Shown in pieces: positions 35,656-43,253 of a stretch of DNA of 64,000 bases. Under the pieces are notes generated by a model that ran no database searches, was not told where the DNA came from, and saw only the letters and a program-made list of their open reading frames with translations. The stretch lies in the NCBI GenBank assembly GCA_028692715.1, contig JAQUWU010000015.1, forward strand, positions 1 through 64,000, given 5' to 3'. Source of the stretch: Paludibacter sp. (GTDB lineage: Bacteria; Bacteroidota; Bacteroidia; Bacteroidales; Paludibacteraceae). A program made the translations under genes and the position numbers. Within the stretch, counting starts at the first letter, position 1; each line of letters begins with the position of its first letter.

Positions 35656-35735
35656 ATTATACTATGTTTCGTTCCTTGATCAATCAACTTAAACCTTTAT
35701 TGATTTTTACTTTTCTGGTAAACTTGAAGGTCAGG

Positions 35736-36533
35736 TTACTTTGTGGTCGAAGGGGGTAATTTCTTCGCTTCTTCCCAAATCTCATCCATTTCGGCTAAGC
35801 TCATTTTCTTTAAATCTTTTCCAACTGTAATGGTTTTCGATTCTAGATAATTAAAACGGCTGATAAATTTACGGTTGGTACGTTCCAGCGCATTTTCAGG
35901 ATTAATATCGTAAAGTCGGGCAGCATTGATCAAACTGAACATCAAATCGCCAAACTCAGCTTCCATTTTATCTTTGTCCATGGCAGCTACTTCAACTTTA
36001 AACTCATTAATTTCTTCCTGCACTTTTTCCCAAACCTGTTCGCGTTCTTTCCAATCGAAACCCACACTGCGGGCTTTGTCTTGAATGCGGTGGGCTTTTA
36101 TTAATGCAGGAAGCGACATGGGTACTCCCGACAAAACAGATTTATTTCCCCCTTTTTCCTTCAATTTCAACGATTCCCAATTTTGCATTACAATTTCGCT
36201 GTTGTTGGCTTCCACTTCGGCAAAAATATGTGGATGCCGATAAATCAGTTTTTCACATAACCCACTACAAACATCATAAATATCAAAATCGTTGGTTTCG
36301 CTGCCCATTTCGGAATAAAAAACAATGTGTAATAATATGTCTCCCAACTCTTTTCGAATTTCGGTTTTGTCTTCCCTGATGATGGCATCAGCCAACTCAT
36401 AAGTTTCTTCAATGGTGAGTGTGCGCAGACTTTCGAATGTTTGTTCTTTGTCCCATGGACATTTAGCGCGTAGTTCAGTCATTATTTCGAGTAATCGCTG
36501 AAATTGATCTAGTTTTTCTGTTGTTGTATGCAT
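35736..36533 (-). CDS. mazG: Nucleoside triphosphate pyrophosphohydrolase MazG
   Basis: A 265-residue MazG with two all-alpha pyrophosphohydrolase repeats. The first has the CPWDKEQTFESLRTLTIEETYELADAI block with the Mg-binding EExxE-type cluster (about 20-46) and KELGDILLHIVFYSE (about 60). The second has EFGDLMFSLINAARL near 190-204. It hydrolyses (d)NTPs to the monophosphate and pyrophosphate, cleansing the nucleotide pool and lowering ppGpp in E. coli. A -7 box TACCTTTG lies at 36584-36577, 43 bases upstream of the ATG. Confidence 0.95.
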   Translation of the reverse strand: MHTTTEKLDQFQRLLEIMTELRAKCPWDKEQTFESLRTLTIEETYELADAIIREDKTEIRKELGDILLHIVFYSEMGSETNDFDIYDVCSGLCEKLIYRHPHIFAEVEANNSEIVMQNWESLKLKEKGGNKSVLSGVPMSLPALIKAHRIQDKARSVGFDWKEREQVWEKVQEEINEFKVEVAAMDKDKMEAEFGDLMFSLINAARLYDINPENALERTNRKFISRFNYLESKTITVGKDLKKMSLAEMDEIWEEAKKLPPSTTK

Positions 36534-36576
36534 TTATTTCAGTTGATAATTCACAATTCATAATTTATAATTAGCA

Positions 36577-36584
36577 CAAAGGTA
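36577..36584 (-). promoter_or_regulatory. -7 box TACCTTTG of mazG
   Basis: TAnnTTTG match on the minus strand, 43 bases before the mazG ATG. The mazG and ABC-transporter promoters share the 262-base divergent region. Confidence 0.5.
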
Positions 36585-36730
36585 AGCATTTTTGGTGTTG
36601 AATTGAAAAATATTAAACTCCAACTCACTTTTCTAATAACGCAAAAAGCCCTATAAATAAGCATTCCAAAAATATTATTCTCAATTTAATATTTATTAAC
36701 TTATAAAATGAATCAAAATTGAAATATTGC

Positions 36731-36765
36731 TATACTTTTACGGTGTACTATTTCACTAATACACT
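36731..36765 (+). promoter_or_regulatory. Promoter with YtrA-like operator of the first ABC operon
   Basis: A -7-like box TATACTTTTA (36731-36740) is followed at once by an inverted repeat GGTGTA-N12-TACACT (36742-36765). This closely resembles the AGTGTA-N13-TACACT operator I recall for Bacillus subtilis YtrA. A YtrA-type GntR gene is the third gene of the operon, so autorepression is the obvious inference. The site would cover the transcription start, as expected for a repressor. Confidence 0.65.
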
Positions 36766-36795
36766 AATTCAAAACAAAAGTAATAATTTAAAATC

Positions 36796-37644
36796 ATGGT
36801 AAATGTACAAAACGTAACTTTCAGTTACAGTAGAAAAGCAAATTTGCTTTCCAATTTGAGTTTAAATCTAAAAGCGGGACGCATTCATGGCTTATTGGGA
36901 AAAAATGGCGAAGGTAAGAGTACTTTATTAAAATTAATTTCAGGAATGGATTTTCCACAATCAGGTTCTATTGAAACAATCGGATTTAACCCGGTAAAAC
37001 GTTTTCCTGAAATGCTTCGTGACATATATTTTATTCCCGAAGAATTACCACAGATGAGCATCAGTATAAAAGAATACGAAAATGTTTATGCCTCTTTTTA
37101 TCCAAATTTCAGTTCTGAGCAGTTCAACGCATATTTAAAAGAGTTTGAAATTGAATCAAAGTCCTCAAAACTAAACAAACTTTCTCAAGGACAGAAAAAG
37201 AAAGTTTTTGTGGCATTTGGTTTGGCCGCCAACACTAAATTATTGTTGATGGATGAACCAACAAACGGATTAGACATACCTTCGAAAGGACAGTTTCGTC
37301 GTATGGTGGCATCGGTAATAGATGAGAACCGCTGTTTGGTTATATCAACTCATCAAGTCCGCGATTTGGATAGTTTGATTGATACTATAACTGTAATGGA
37401 AGGTCACGAAATTGTGTTCAACGAATCCATTGAAGATATTACCAAAAAATTGCTTTTCAAAGTATATGAAAAAAATGAGAAAGATGAAACAGTTATCCAT
37501 TCTGAAGACACTTTGCGTGGTTATTATCAGGTTCGGGAGAATAAAACCGGCGAGGAAAGTAAATTAGATATTGAATTGTTATTCAATGCTATAATAGGCA
37601 ATAAAAATCGAATGAAACAACTTTTTCCCTTAACAAATAAATAA
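36796..37644 (+). CDS. ABC transporter ATP-binding protein (first module)
   Basis: A 282-residue ATPase with Walker A GKNGEGKST (about 38-46), signature LSQGQ (about 131), Walker B LLLMDEPTNGLD (about 150-161) and the H-loop STHQ (about 192). It resembles ATPases of YtrB/antibiotic-response type ABC exporters. Beyond the ATPase there is a C-terminal extension of about 70 residues (from 210) that is also present in its paralogue at 39799. It powers the permease encoded 10 bases downstream. Transcription is probably controlled by the operator at 36742-36765. Confidence 0.93.
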   Translation: MVNVQNVTFSYSRKANLLSNLSLNLKAGRIHGLLGKNGEGKSTLLKLISGMDFPQSGSIETIGFNPVKRFPEMLRDIYFIPEELPQMSISIKEYENVYASFYPNFSSEQFNAYLKEFEIESKSSKLNKLSQGQKKKVFVAFGLAANTKLLLMDEPTNGLDIPSKGQFRRMVASVIDENRCLVISTHQVRDLDSLIDTITVMEGHEIVFNESIEDITKKLLFKVYEKNEKDETVIHSEDTLRGYYQVRENKTGEESKLDIELLFNAIIGNKNRMKQLFPLTNK

Positions 37645-37654
37645 TTTAAAAACC

Positions 37655-38416
37655 ATGAATACAACATTAAATATCAATCGTTTAGGATTACTATTCAAAC
37701 GTTTTTTTATAGAAAACAAACAAAAGGAACTCATTTTTTGGGGAATATCTATAGCTGTTTTCACAATAATGCATCAGGTTGGTTCTGTAGAAATGTTTAC
37801 TTACATAGCCGGATTTATTTTTGCTGCTCGTCTGTTTAGCATTTTCGCCTATACTCCCACCGGAATGCATTACTTACTAATTCCTGCCACCCATACTGAG
37901 AAACTGATCGTAAATATTGTTTTAAGTACTATTTATTTTTTCACAATGATCTTAGTTACCTATATTATAGGCTCTGTTGTAGGAAATCTTTTAGGAAGTA
38001 TGATTTTTGGCTTGGATAAACCCATCAATTTAGACTTATTCAACGATAGCATTTCAAATGCATGGAATACAGGAAATCACCAAGACGGAATTTTCAACAT
38101 TTTCATGTCTTTTGCCCTGTCACAATCAATCTTTTTGCTGGGATCCATTTTTTTCAAAAGAAGCGCAATAGCAAAAACGTTCTTATCCATCATATTAGTT
38201 ACTATGGCACTTGGAATTATCCAATTAATACTCTTCAAACTTACTTTTGGAACATTTCATATGAATACCAACTCATTTAGATTTGATTTGTTAGGACCTA
38301 ATTTTATAAATGAAATTTTCCCTAATTACAAAATGATAGGTACAATTCTCAAGTACTCATTAATCCCATTTTTCTGGATGGTAACGTATTTCCGTTTAAC
38401 CGAAAAACAAGTATAA
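37655..38416 (+). CDS. ABC-2-like permease (first module)
   Basis: A 253-residue membrane protein with six probable helices (about 25-45, 49-66, 88-110, 150-166, 176-198, 228-246) and a conserved GMHYLLIPATHTEKL loop (about 70-84), shared with the permease of the second module (GIHFMMIPATQTEKL). The NRLGLLFKRFFIENKQKELIFWG start is also conserved. It lies 10 bases after the ATPase gene and 2 bases before the regulator gene. The substrate is unknown; related systems act against cell-wall-active peptides. Confidence 0.85.
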   Translation: MNTTLNINRLGLLFKRFFIENKQKELIFWGISIAVFTIMHQVGSVEMFTYIAGFIFAARLFSIFAYTPTGMHYLLIPATHTEKLIVNIVLSTIYFFTMILVTYIIGSVVGNLLGSMIFGLDKPINLDLFNDSISNAWNTGNHQDGIFNIFMSFALSQSIFLLGSIFFKRSAIAKTFLSIILVTMALGIIQLILFKLTFGTFHMNTNSFRFDLLGPNFINEIFPNYKMIGTILKYSLIPFFWMVTYFRLTEKQV

Positions 38417-38418
38417 TT

Positions 38419-38784
38419 ATGGAATTCAAAGAAAATCAAACCATATATCTGCAAATAGGCGATTACGTCTGCGAACAGATACTCCTTGGACGATGGAATG
38501 AGGGAGACCGTATTCTATCGGTGAGGGAGCTGGGTGTAGACTTGGAGGTAAACCCAAATACAGTCATGCGAAGTTATGATTTCCTGCAAAGCAACGAAAT
38601 TATATTTAATAAAAGAGGTGTAGGATATTTTGTGGAAGAAAATGCAAAAACTAAAATTATCAATTATCGTCGGAAACAATTTTTAGAACAAGAACTTCCT
38701 GTTATTTTCAAAACAATGAATTTACTTGGAATGACCATTGAAGATATAAATATACAATACACAAGCTATTTAAAATCAGTTTAG
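38419..38784 (+). CDS. GntR-family transcriptional regulator, YtrA type
   Basis: A 121-residue regulator with an N-terminal winged helix of the GntR kind: IYLQIGDYVCEQILLGRWNEGDRILSVRELGVDLEVNPNTVMRSYDFLQ (residues about 9-57) has the SVRELG helix and the NPNTV recognition helix. The short C-terminal part (about 60-121) is the two-helix dimerisation region of the YtrA subfamily, with no ligand-binding domain. Such regulators sit in operons with ABC transporters and respond to wall-active antibiotics. Its place third in the operon, two bases after the permease, is not the usual first position. The presumed target is the operator at 36742. Confidence 0.93.
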   Translation: MEFKENQTIYLQIGDYVCEQILLGRWNEGDRILSVRELGVDLEVNPNTVMRSYDFLQSNEIIFNKRGVGYFVEENAKTKIINYRRKQFLEQELPVIFKTMNLLGMTIEDINIQYTSYLKSV

Positions 38785-38787
38785 CCC

Positions 38788-39021
38788 ATGAAAACAACGA
38801 ATAGAATACCAAAAGCAATAGCAATTGTTGTAATTTTAGGTTTTGGAATGATTAACAATGTAAAGAATAAGCTAATTATGATACAAGCCTACGATCAAAT
38901 TTCGAATGAACTTGAAAACACGGTAGAATCGGAAAGTACAAAAACATCCGATAACAAGCTATATATTTACACTAAATCGATTATAAAAAGCAGTATTCAA
39001 CAAGTAATATTTAATTTATGA
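38788..39021 (+). CDS. Small membrane-anchored protein A (first module)
   Basis: A 77-residue protein with an N-terminal MKTTNRIPKA basic segment, one membrane helix (about 10-26) and a polar remainder ending in an amphipathic KLYIYTKSIIKSSIQQVIFNL-like helix (about 57-77). I do not recognise a family. The protein at 41464 (78 residues) is its paralogue: the MKTxNR start and the YTxSxxxSxIxxxIxNL end are shared. The gene starts 3 bases after the GntR stop, and its own stop overlaps the next start (ATGA), the same overlap as in the second module. This conserved pairing argues that it is a true gene. Confidence 0.75.
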   Translation: MKTTNRIPKAIAIVVILGFGMINNVKNKLIMIQAYDQISNELENTVESESTKTSDNKLYIYTKSIIKSSIQQVIFNL

Positions 39022-39527
39022 AAACAAGTAACAAATTACTCCTCGGACTTTTTATTGTAGTAGTTTTGGGAATGATATTCGCAAATATCAGACTTAAAAA
39101 TGTAATTGAAACGACACCTGGATTAGAAAGCCAAACTTCCAATAATAAGTCATTTTTTAGTTTTAAGATGACTAAAAGCTCAAGTAATACAATTTCGAAA
39201 ACTGATACTTTACAAGGTGACTTTAGTTATGGTCTTTTTGCAGATCAAACAAAAGTACTCTTATCGATAGATGGAAATACAAGCTATGATCAATTAAATC
39301 AGTATAAAATCGATTTGAAAAGACTAAATATCGATCTAAATATCAAAAAAGTAGAATTTGCCGATAATGGTAAAATGATAAAATTGGAAATTGCCGTCGA
39401 TTGTAATGACGGTTTTAAAGGGACTGTAAAACAAGTGCTTAGAAACAACAATAGAATTGGTTTTTACAGAATCTATGACGAATCGGCACCCTCTGCTTTT
39501 GGAATGTCTGCTATGCCTTTGGAATAG
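39018..39527 (+). CDS. Small membrane-anchored protein B with extracytoplasmic domain (first module)
   Basis: A 169-residue protein with a signal-anchor (MKTSNKLLLGLFIVVVLGMIFANI, 1-24) and a soluble outside domain. The segment YDQLNQYKIDLKRLNIDLNIKKVEFADNGKMIKLEIAVDC (about 96-135) looks like the periplasmic repeats of Bacteroidetes M56/BlaR1-type sensor peptidases, which is recalled similarity and not shown by search. The gene at 41697 is a 57-residue paralogue that keeps only the anchor. It overlaps gene A by four bases and is followed by a strong terminator. It may sense or bind the transported compound. Confidence 0.7.
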   Translation: MKTSNKLLLGLFIVVVLGMIFANIRLKNVIETTPGLESQTSNNKSFFSFKMTKSSSNTISKTDTLQGDFSYGLFADQTKVLLSIDGNTSYDQLNQYKIDLKRLNIDLNIKKVEFADNGKMIKLEIAVDCNDGFKGTVKQVLRNNNRIGFYRIYDESAPSAFGMSAMPLE

Positions 39528-39554
39528 CGATCTTTATAAAACTTATGTCATTAA

Positions 39555-39593
39555 AAACCATTTTACTGAACTAATCAGTGAAATGGTTTTTTT
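39555..39593 (+). terminator. Rho-independent terminator of the first ABC operon
   Basis: A 15-bp stem (39555-39569 with 39575-39589, one G-U pair, 5-base loop) runs into TTTTTTT at 39587-39593, 28 bases after the last stop codon. It separates the two ABC modules. Confidence 0.88.
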
Positions 39594-39716
39594 ACATTTA
39601 CATTTTGAGTTATTACTAAACTGGGCAATTTAACGAAAGCTACTAAACAATTATTATTACTTTCAATAAAATCTGAGATTAACTGCCTACAGACCAAACA
39701 ATTTAACGAAAAATAA

Positions 39717-39747
39717 TTTGTCAGGAAATTAACTATTAATACATTTG
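39717..39747 (+). promoter_or_regulatory. Promoter of the second ABC operon
   Basis: TTTG (39717-39720), 19 bases and TACATTTG (39740-39747) match the consensus in full; the ATG is 51 bases downstream. No GTGTA/TACAC repeat is visible here. A 13-base direct repeat CAATTTAACGAAA (39626-39638 and 39699-39711) lies upstream and could be a different binding site. Confidence 0.7.
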
Positions 39748-39798
39748 CAAAATACATTCTACAACTCTCGGGTTTTCAGAAACTAAAATCTGCATAAA

Positions 39799-40644
39799 AT
39801 GAGAAAAGTGATTGATATTAGAAATCTTGAATTTCACTACTACCGACAAGAGAAATTATTAAATAACCTGAATTTAAAATTAAAATCAGGGAATATTCAT
39901 GGTCTTATCGGCAAAAACGGAGAAGGCAAAACAACCTTATTTAAACTGATTTGCGGTTTAATATTTCCAATAAAGGGTGAAATAGAAGTGTTGGAATACG
40001 AACCACGTAAACGGCATACCGGAATGTTGAATCACGTTTATTTTTTGCCTGAAGAAATATATCCCACCAAACTGTCCATTCTAAATTATGAACGTGTATA
40101 TGCTCCCTTTTATCCTGAATTTAGTTCAGGTTCGTTTTATAAATATCTGAATGAGTTTAGCATCGATACTAAAAATACTAATTTCGAAAAGTTCTCCTAT
40201 GGTCAAAAGAAAAAAATAATGATTGCTTTCGGATTGGCAACTAATGCTAAACTGATACTTATGGATGAACCAACAAATGGTTTAGATATACCATCGAAAA
40301 GGCAATTCAGAAGGATGATTTCTTCAGTTTCGAATAAAGATAATTGCATAATTATTTCTACCCATCAGGTATTTGATTTGGAAAATATGGTAGATAATAT
40401 AATAATAATGGATGAACACGAAATAATATTTAATGAATTAATAACCAGCATAACGAATAAATTGCAATTTAAAGTATCAAAAAAAAGAGAAAAGAACGAT
40501 TTGATACTTTATCAGGAAGAAACTGCAAAAGGCGTTGGTCAAATTCTTGAAAATAAAACCGGAGTAGAAAGTTCTCTCGACATTGAGCTGCTATTCAACG
40601 CATTATTATTTGACTGTGAAAGGATTAAAACTGTATTAGATTAA
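39799..40644 (+). CDS. ABC transporter ATP-binding protein (second module)
   Basis: A 281-residue paralogue of the ATPase at 36796, colinear throughout. Walker A GKNGEGKTT (about 38-46), Walker B LILMDEPTNGLD (about 150) and STHQ are intact. The signature is FSYGQ (about 131) where the first copy has LSQGQ and the canonical form is LSGGQ. The C-terminal extension is kept. It has its own consensus promoter, and no regulator gene lies in this operon. It arose by tandem duplication of the module, to judge by gene order and similarity. Confidence 0.92.
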   Translation: MRKVIDIRNLEFHYYRQEKLLNNLNLKLKSGNIHGLIGKNGEGKTTLFKLICGLIFPIKGEIEVLEYEPRKRHTGMLNHVYFLPEEIYPTKLSILNYERVYAPFYPEFSSGSFYKYLNEFSIDTKNTNFEKFSYGQKKKIMIAFGLATNAKLILMDEPTNGLDIPSKRQFRRMISSVSNKDNCIIISTHQVFDLENMVDNIIIMDEHEIIFNELITSITNKLQFKVSKKREKNDLILYQEETAKGVGQILENKTGVESSLDIELLFNALLFDCERIKTVLD

Positions 40645-40666
40645 AACAAAAGAAATAATACTTATA

Positions 40667-41434
40667 ATGATGAAAAACAAAGTGGATTTCAGACAAATAA
40701 ATCTTTTAATTCAACGCTACATGTTTGAAAACTGGAGCAAAGAAGTGCTGTTTTGGAGCATTATCACTCTGTTTTTTACCGTGTTAGATAACCGGTACTT
40801 TGTTATTTTTGTATTATTTATTAGTGGAATAATATATTCTGTTCGTCTCCATAAAGAATTGATGAATGGAACAAATGGAATTCATTTTATGATGATTCCC
40901 GCAACACAAACCGAGAAATTAATTTCCAATATCTTTCTGAATACCGTTTACCATTTTTTTATGATATTATTTTCATATAGTATTGGTAATGTATTAGTTA
41001 TATTATTATATCATGTCATTCTAAAAATTAATGTACCGGTAAACTGGGATTTATTTCAGGTTACAAATAATACTTTTGCAGATGGCTATATACTGGTTAG
41101 CTCCAGAAATGTTTTTTGGCAGATATTTGGGTTATTTGCTTTCTCGCAAGCAATCTTCACATTAGGCTCTCTTTACTTCAAGAACAATATCGTGGCAAAA
41201 ACCATTTTAAGCTTTATTTTCATTGGCTTTATTTTTTTTATGGTACAGCTAATCCTGTTTAAATTTCTTTGGGATATAAAATATTTAAGCAATGCACTTT
41301 TCCCAATACTTGTGATGATAAATGATGCTACATTACCCCCTATTGTTCACAAAATAATAACCATTGGGAGTTATATCACTTTACCTTATTTGTGGGTGGT
41401 AAGTTATTTCAGACTGAAAGAAAAAGAAGTTTAA
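40667..41434 (+). CDS. ABC-2-like permease (second module)
   Basis: A 255-residue membrane protein, paralogue of the permease at 37655, with the same GxHxxxIPATQTEKLI loop (about 70-86), six probable helices and a shared ending (YFRLKEKEV versus YFRLTEKQV). Two ATGs occur in tandem at 40667 and 40670. It lies 22 bases after the ATPase gene. It probably forms a heteromeric or alternative transporter with the second ATPase. Confidence 0.85.
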   Translation: MMKNKVDFRQINLLIQRYMFENWSKEVLFWSIITLFFTVLDNRYFVIFVLFISGIIYSVRLHKELMNGTNGIHFMMIPATQTEKLISNIFLNTVYHFFMILFSYSIGNVLVILLYHVILKINVPVNWDLFQVTNNTFADGYILVSSRNVFWQIFGLFAFSQAIFTLGSLYFKNNIVAKTILSFIFIGFIFFMVQLILFKFLWDIKYLSNALFPILVMINDATLPPIVHKIITIGSYITLPYLWVVSYFRLKEKEV

Positions 41435-41463
41435 TTTTTTTAAATTAAAAGAAATTACAAATT

Positions 41464-41700
41464 ATGAAAACTAAAAACAGAACAATAAAAGCTATTGTTG
41501 TTATTCTAATGGTTAGTCTGGGAGTATTAAATAATATTGATTTTAAAATAAATAGAACCGACTCTTCTTTTTCAATAACAAACTCTGAAACGGAGATTCA
41601 AATGAAAAGCGATTCATCACTCGTTAAAACAAATCGCATAATTACCTATACTAGATCAGTTTTAAGATCAGGTATTAAACACTTAATTTCAAACTTATGA
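41464..41700 (+). CDS. Small membrane-anchored protein A' (second module)
   Basis: A 78-residue paralogue of the protein at 38788: basic MKTKNRTIKA start, a single membrane helix (about 8-25), a Ser/Thr-rich polar middle and the conserved end YTRSVLRSGIKHLISNL. It is 29 bases after the permease stop. Its stop overlaps the start of the next small gene in the same ATGA arrangement as in the first module. The function is unknown; conservation after duplication suggests that it works with the ABC transporter. Confidence 0.75.
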   Translation: MKTKNRTIKAIVVILMVSLGVLNNIDFKINRTDSSFSITNSETEIQMKSDSSLVKTNRIITYTRSVLRSGIKHLISNL

Positions 41701-41870
41701 AAACAAGTAACAAATTATTACTTGCACTTTTCTTTTTTATTTTAATAGGAATTGTAGTGCTAAATATTGTGATACGCAATGAAACTAACAATACTGTTTT
41801 AAGGCAAGCAGTAACTATTTCCAATAATGATACGACTTCTCTGTCAACCGATTCTATTGCCGCAGAATAA
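41697..41870 (+). CDS. Small membrane-anchored protein B' (second module), 57 residues
   Basis: This short reading frame opens MKTSNKLLLALFFFILIGIV, nearly identical to protein B at 39018 (MKTSNKLLLGLFIVVVLGMI), and overlaps gene A' by four bases as in the first module. It keeps the membrane anchor but ends after a short Ser/Thr/Asn-rich tail, so the 130-residue outside domain of protein B is absent. It may be a truncated copy or a separate short form. No frameshifted remainder of the missing domain is visible downstream; the next gene starts 15 bases later. Confidence 0.7.
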   Translation: MKTSNKLLLALFFFILIGIVVLNIVIRNETNNTVLRQAVTISNNDTTSLSTDSIAAE

Positions 41871-41885
41871 AGAATTGAACGATTA

Positions 41886-42143
41886 ATGAAATCTCAGCCC
41901 ACCCTTATATTTTGTCTGTTAATGGATTTGATAGGCTCAGCCAGCTTTTTCATTCCTGGAATTGGAGAATGGTTTGACTTACTTTGGGCACCTCTTTCGG
42001 CCTTTATTTTTTATAAAACTTTTGGTGGAAAACTTGGAAAACTTGGTAGTGTCATTTCTTTTGTTGAAGAAATTTTGCCCTATACCGACATTATTCCTAC
42101 CTTTACACTCGGTTACTTTTATAAACATAATGGTTCGTTATAA
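41886..42143 (+). CDS. Small hydrophobic protein, unknown function
   Basis: An 85-residue protein with two or three hydrophobic stretches (about 6-25, 30-46 and 65-80) and Gly-rich turns (FFIPGIGEWFDLLWAPLSAF, KTFGGKLGKLGSV). It resembles short conserved hypothetical membrane proteins of Bacteroidetes, but I cannot name a family. It lies 15 bases after the last gene of the second ABC module and is probably co-transcribed, though nothing equivalent is found in the first module. A 334-base gap follows. Confidence 0.65.
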   Translation: MKSQPTLIFCLLMDLIGSASFFIPGIGEWFDLLWAPLSAFIFYKTFGGKLGKLGSVISFVEEILPYTDIIPTFTLGYFYKHNGSL

Positions 42144-42204
42144 AATAATTTATTAGTTTAGTGTTCAGGTAATTAAAACGATTAACCCTTTTAAAATATT
42201 AAAT

Positions 42205-42315
42205 ATATTTTTTTTAATTAAACGCAAAGAACGCAAAGTGAAAAACTTGAAGTTTTTCTTGGCGGCTTAGCATCTTAGCGCCTTTTCGCCTGCCTGCTGC
42301 AGATAGGTTGAAAAA
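42205..42315. repeat. Intergenic repeat region
   Basis: The 334-base gap before the amidotransferase gene holds no frame worth calling. It contains a direct repeat ACGCAAAGAACGCAAAG, a hairpin AAAAACTT-g-AAGTTTTT (42241-42257), a GCGGCTTAGCATCTTAGCGCC palindrome-like stretch and CCTGCCTG-ctg-CAGATAGG (42289-42307). The last matches the copy at 29290-29308. These look like dispersed non-coding repeats. Confidence 0.55.
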
Positions 42316-42477
42316 TAAAATTTTATAACGAACTATTGTAAACATATAACTAATTGATAATTATTATTGATTATACTTTTTAATATGTAATCCACAGTAG
42401 TTCAAATAGAAAAAAGAAAACTAAGTCCACAACAGATCATTAAATATCGAAATTTCTTAAAAGAAAATAAATGCTCC

Positions 42478-43176
42478 ATGAATAAACTTAAAATTCACAC
42501 TTTTATGCACGTTCCTTATGAAGGATTAGGCTGCATTGAAAAATGGATAACATTAAAGAAACACAGTATTACTTACAGTAAATTTTACGAAAACTATTCC
42601 TTGCCCGAATTGTCAGAAATTGATTGGTTAATAGTTATGGGTGGACCAATGGGTGTGTACGATGATAATATATATCCCTGGTTGTCAGAGGAAAAAAACT
42701 TTATAAAAAGAGCTATAGATTCGGGCAAAACAGTGTTGGGAATTTGTCTGGGCTCTCAACTAATTGCAGACGTTTTAGGTGCAAAAGTGTATCCGAACAA
42801 ACAAAAAGAAATTGGTTGGTTTAACTTATCACTTACCGAAGTTGGTCAACAACATCCGATTTTAAAGGATTTTGAAAATAGTTTTCCAGTTTTTCACTGG
42901 CACGGTGACACCTTTGATTTGCCATCAGAAAGCATTCAATTATTTCAATCTAAAATCACTAAAAATCAAGGGTTTTTATATCACGAAAAGGTTTTAGGTC
43001 TCCAATTTCATTTTGAAGTAACCGTAAAATCATTAACCAATATGGTATCAAATGGAATGAGCGAACTTGTAGAGAATGAAAGTATTCAATCTTCTGAAAG
43101 TATTTTAGCTCAAACATCTGATATTGAATCAAACAATCAGAAAATGTACAGCATATTAGACTTTTTAGCCAAATAA
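42478..43176 (+). CDS. Class I glutamine amidotransferase
   Basis: A 232-residue GATase1 protein of the stand-alone GMP-synthase-like kind. The nucleophile elbow is GICLGSQLIADVLG (about 95-108, Cys97-region); WLIVMGGPMGVYDD (about 50-63) gives the oxyanion loop; QFHFEVT (about 176-182) gives the His and Glu of the triad. HWHGDTFDLP (about 140) is typical of the family. It takes ammonia from glutamine for an unknown acceptor enzyme; no synthetase partner is adjacent. Because the partner is absent, the substrate could also be a gamma-glutamyl compound. Confidence 0.88.
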   Translation: MNKLKIHTFMHVPYEGLGCIEKWITLKKHSITYSKFYENYSLPELSEIDWLIVMGGPMGVYDDNIYPWLSEEKNFIKRAIDSGKTVLGICLGSQLIADVLGAKVYPNKQKEIGWFNLSLTEVGQQHPILKDFENSFPVFHWHGDTFDLPSESIQLFQSKITKNQGFLYHEKVLGLQFHFEVTVKSLTNMVSNGMSELVENESIQSSESILAQTSDIESNNQKMYSILDFLAK

Positions 43177-43206
43177 AAAAGGAGGAAAATTATTTGTAAA
43201 AAAAAC

Positions 43207-43228
43207 AAGATACACAAATCTGTATCTT
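43207..43228. terminator. Bidirectional terminator
   Basis: AAGATACA-caaatc-TGTATCTT followed by ATTTTTTT (plus strand) and flanked by an A-run on the other side. It lies between the convergent amidotransferase and dapA genes. Confidence 0.8.
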
Positions 43229-43253
43229 ATTTTTTTATAAATAATGAATTGAA

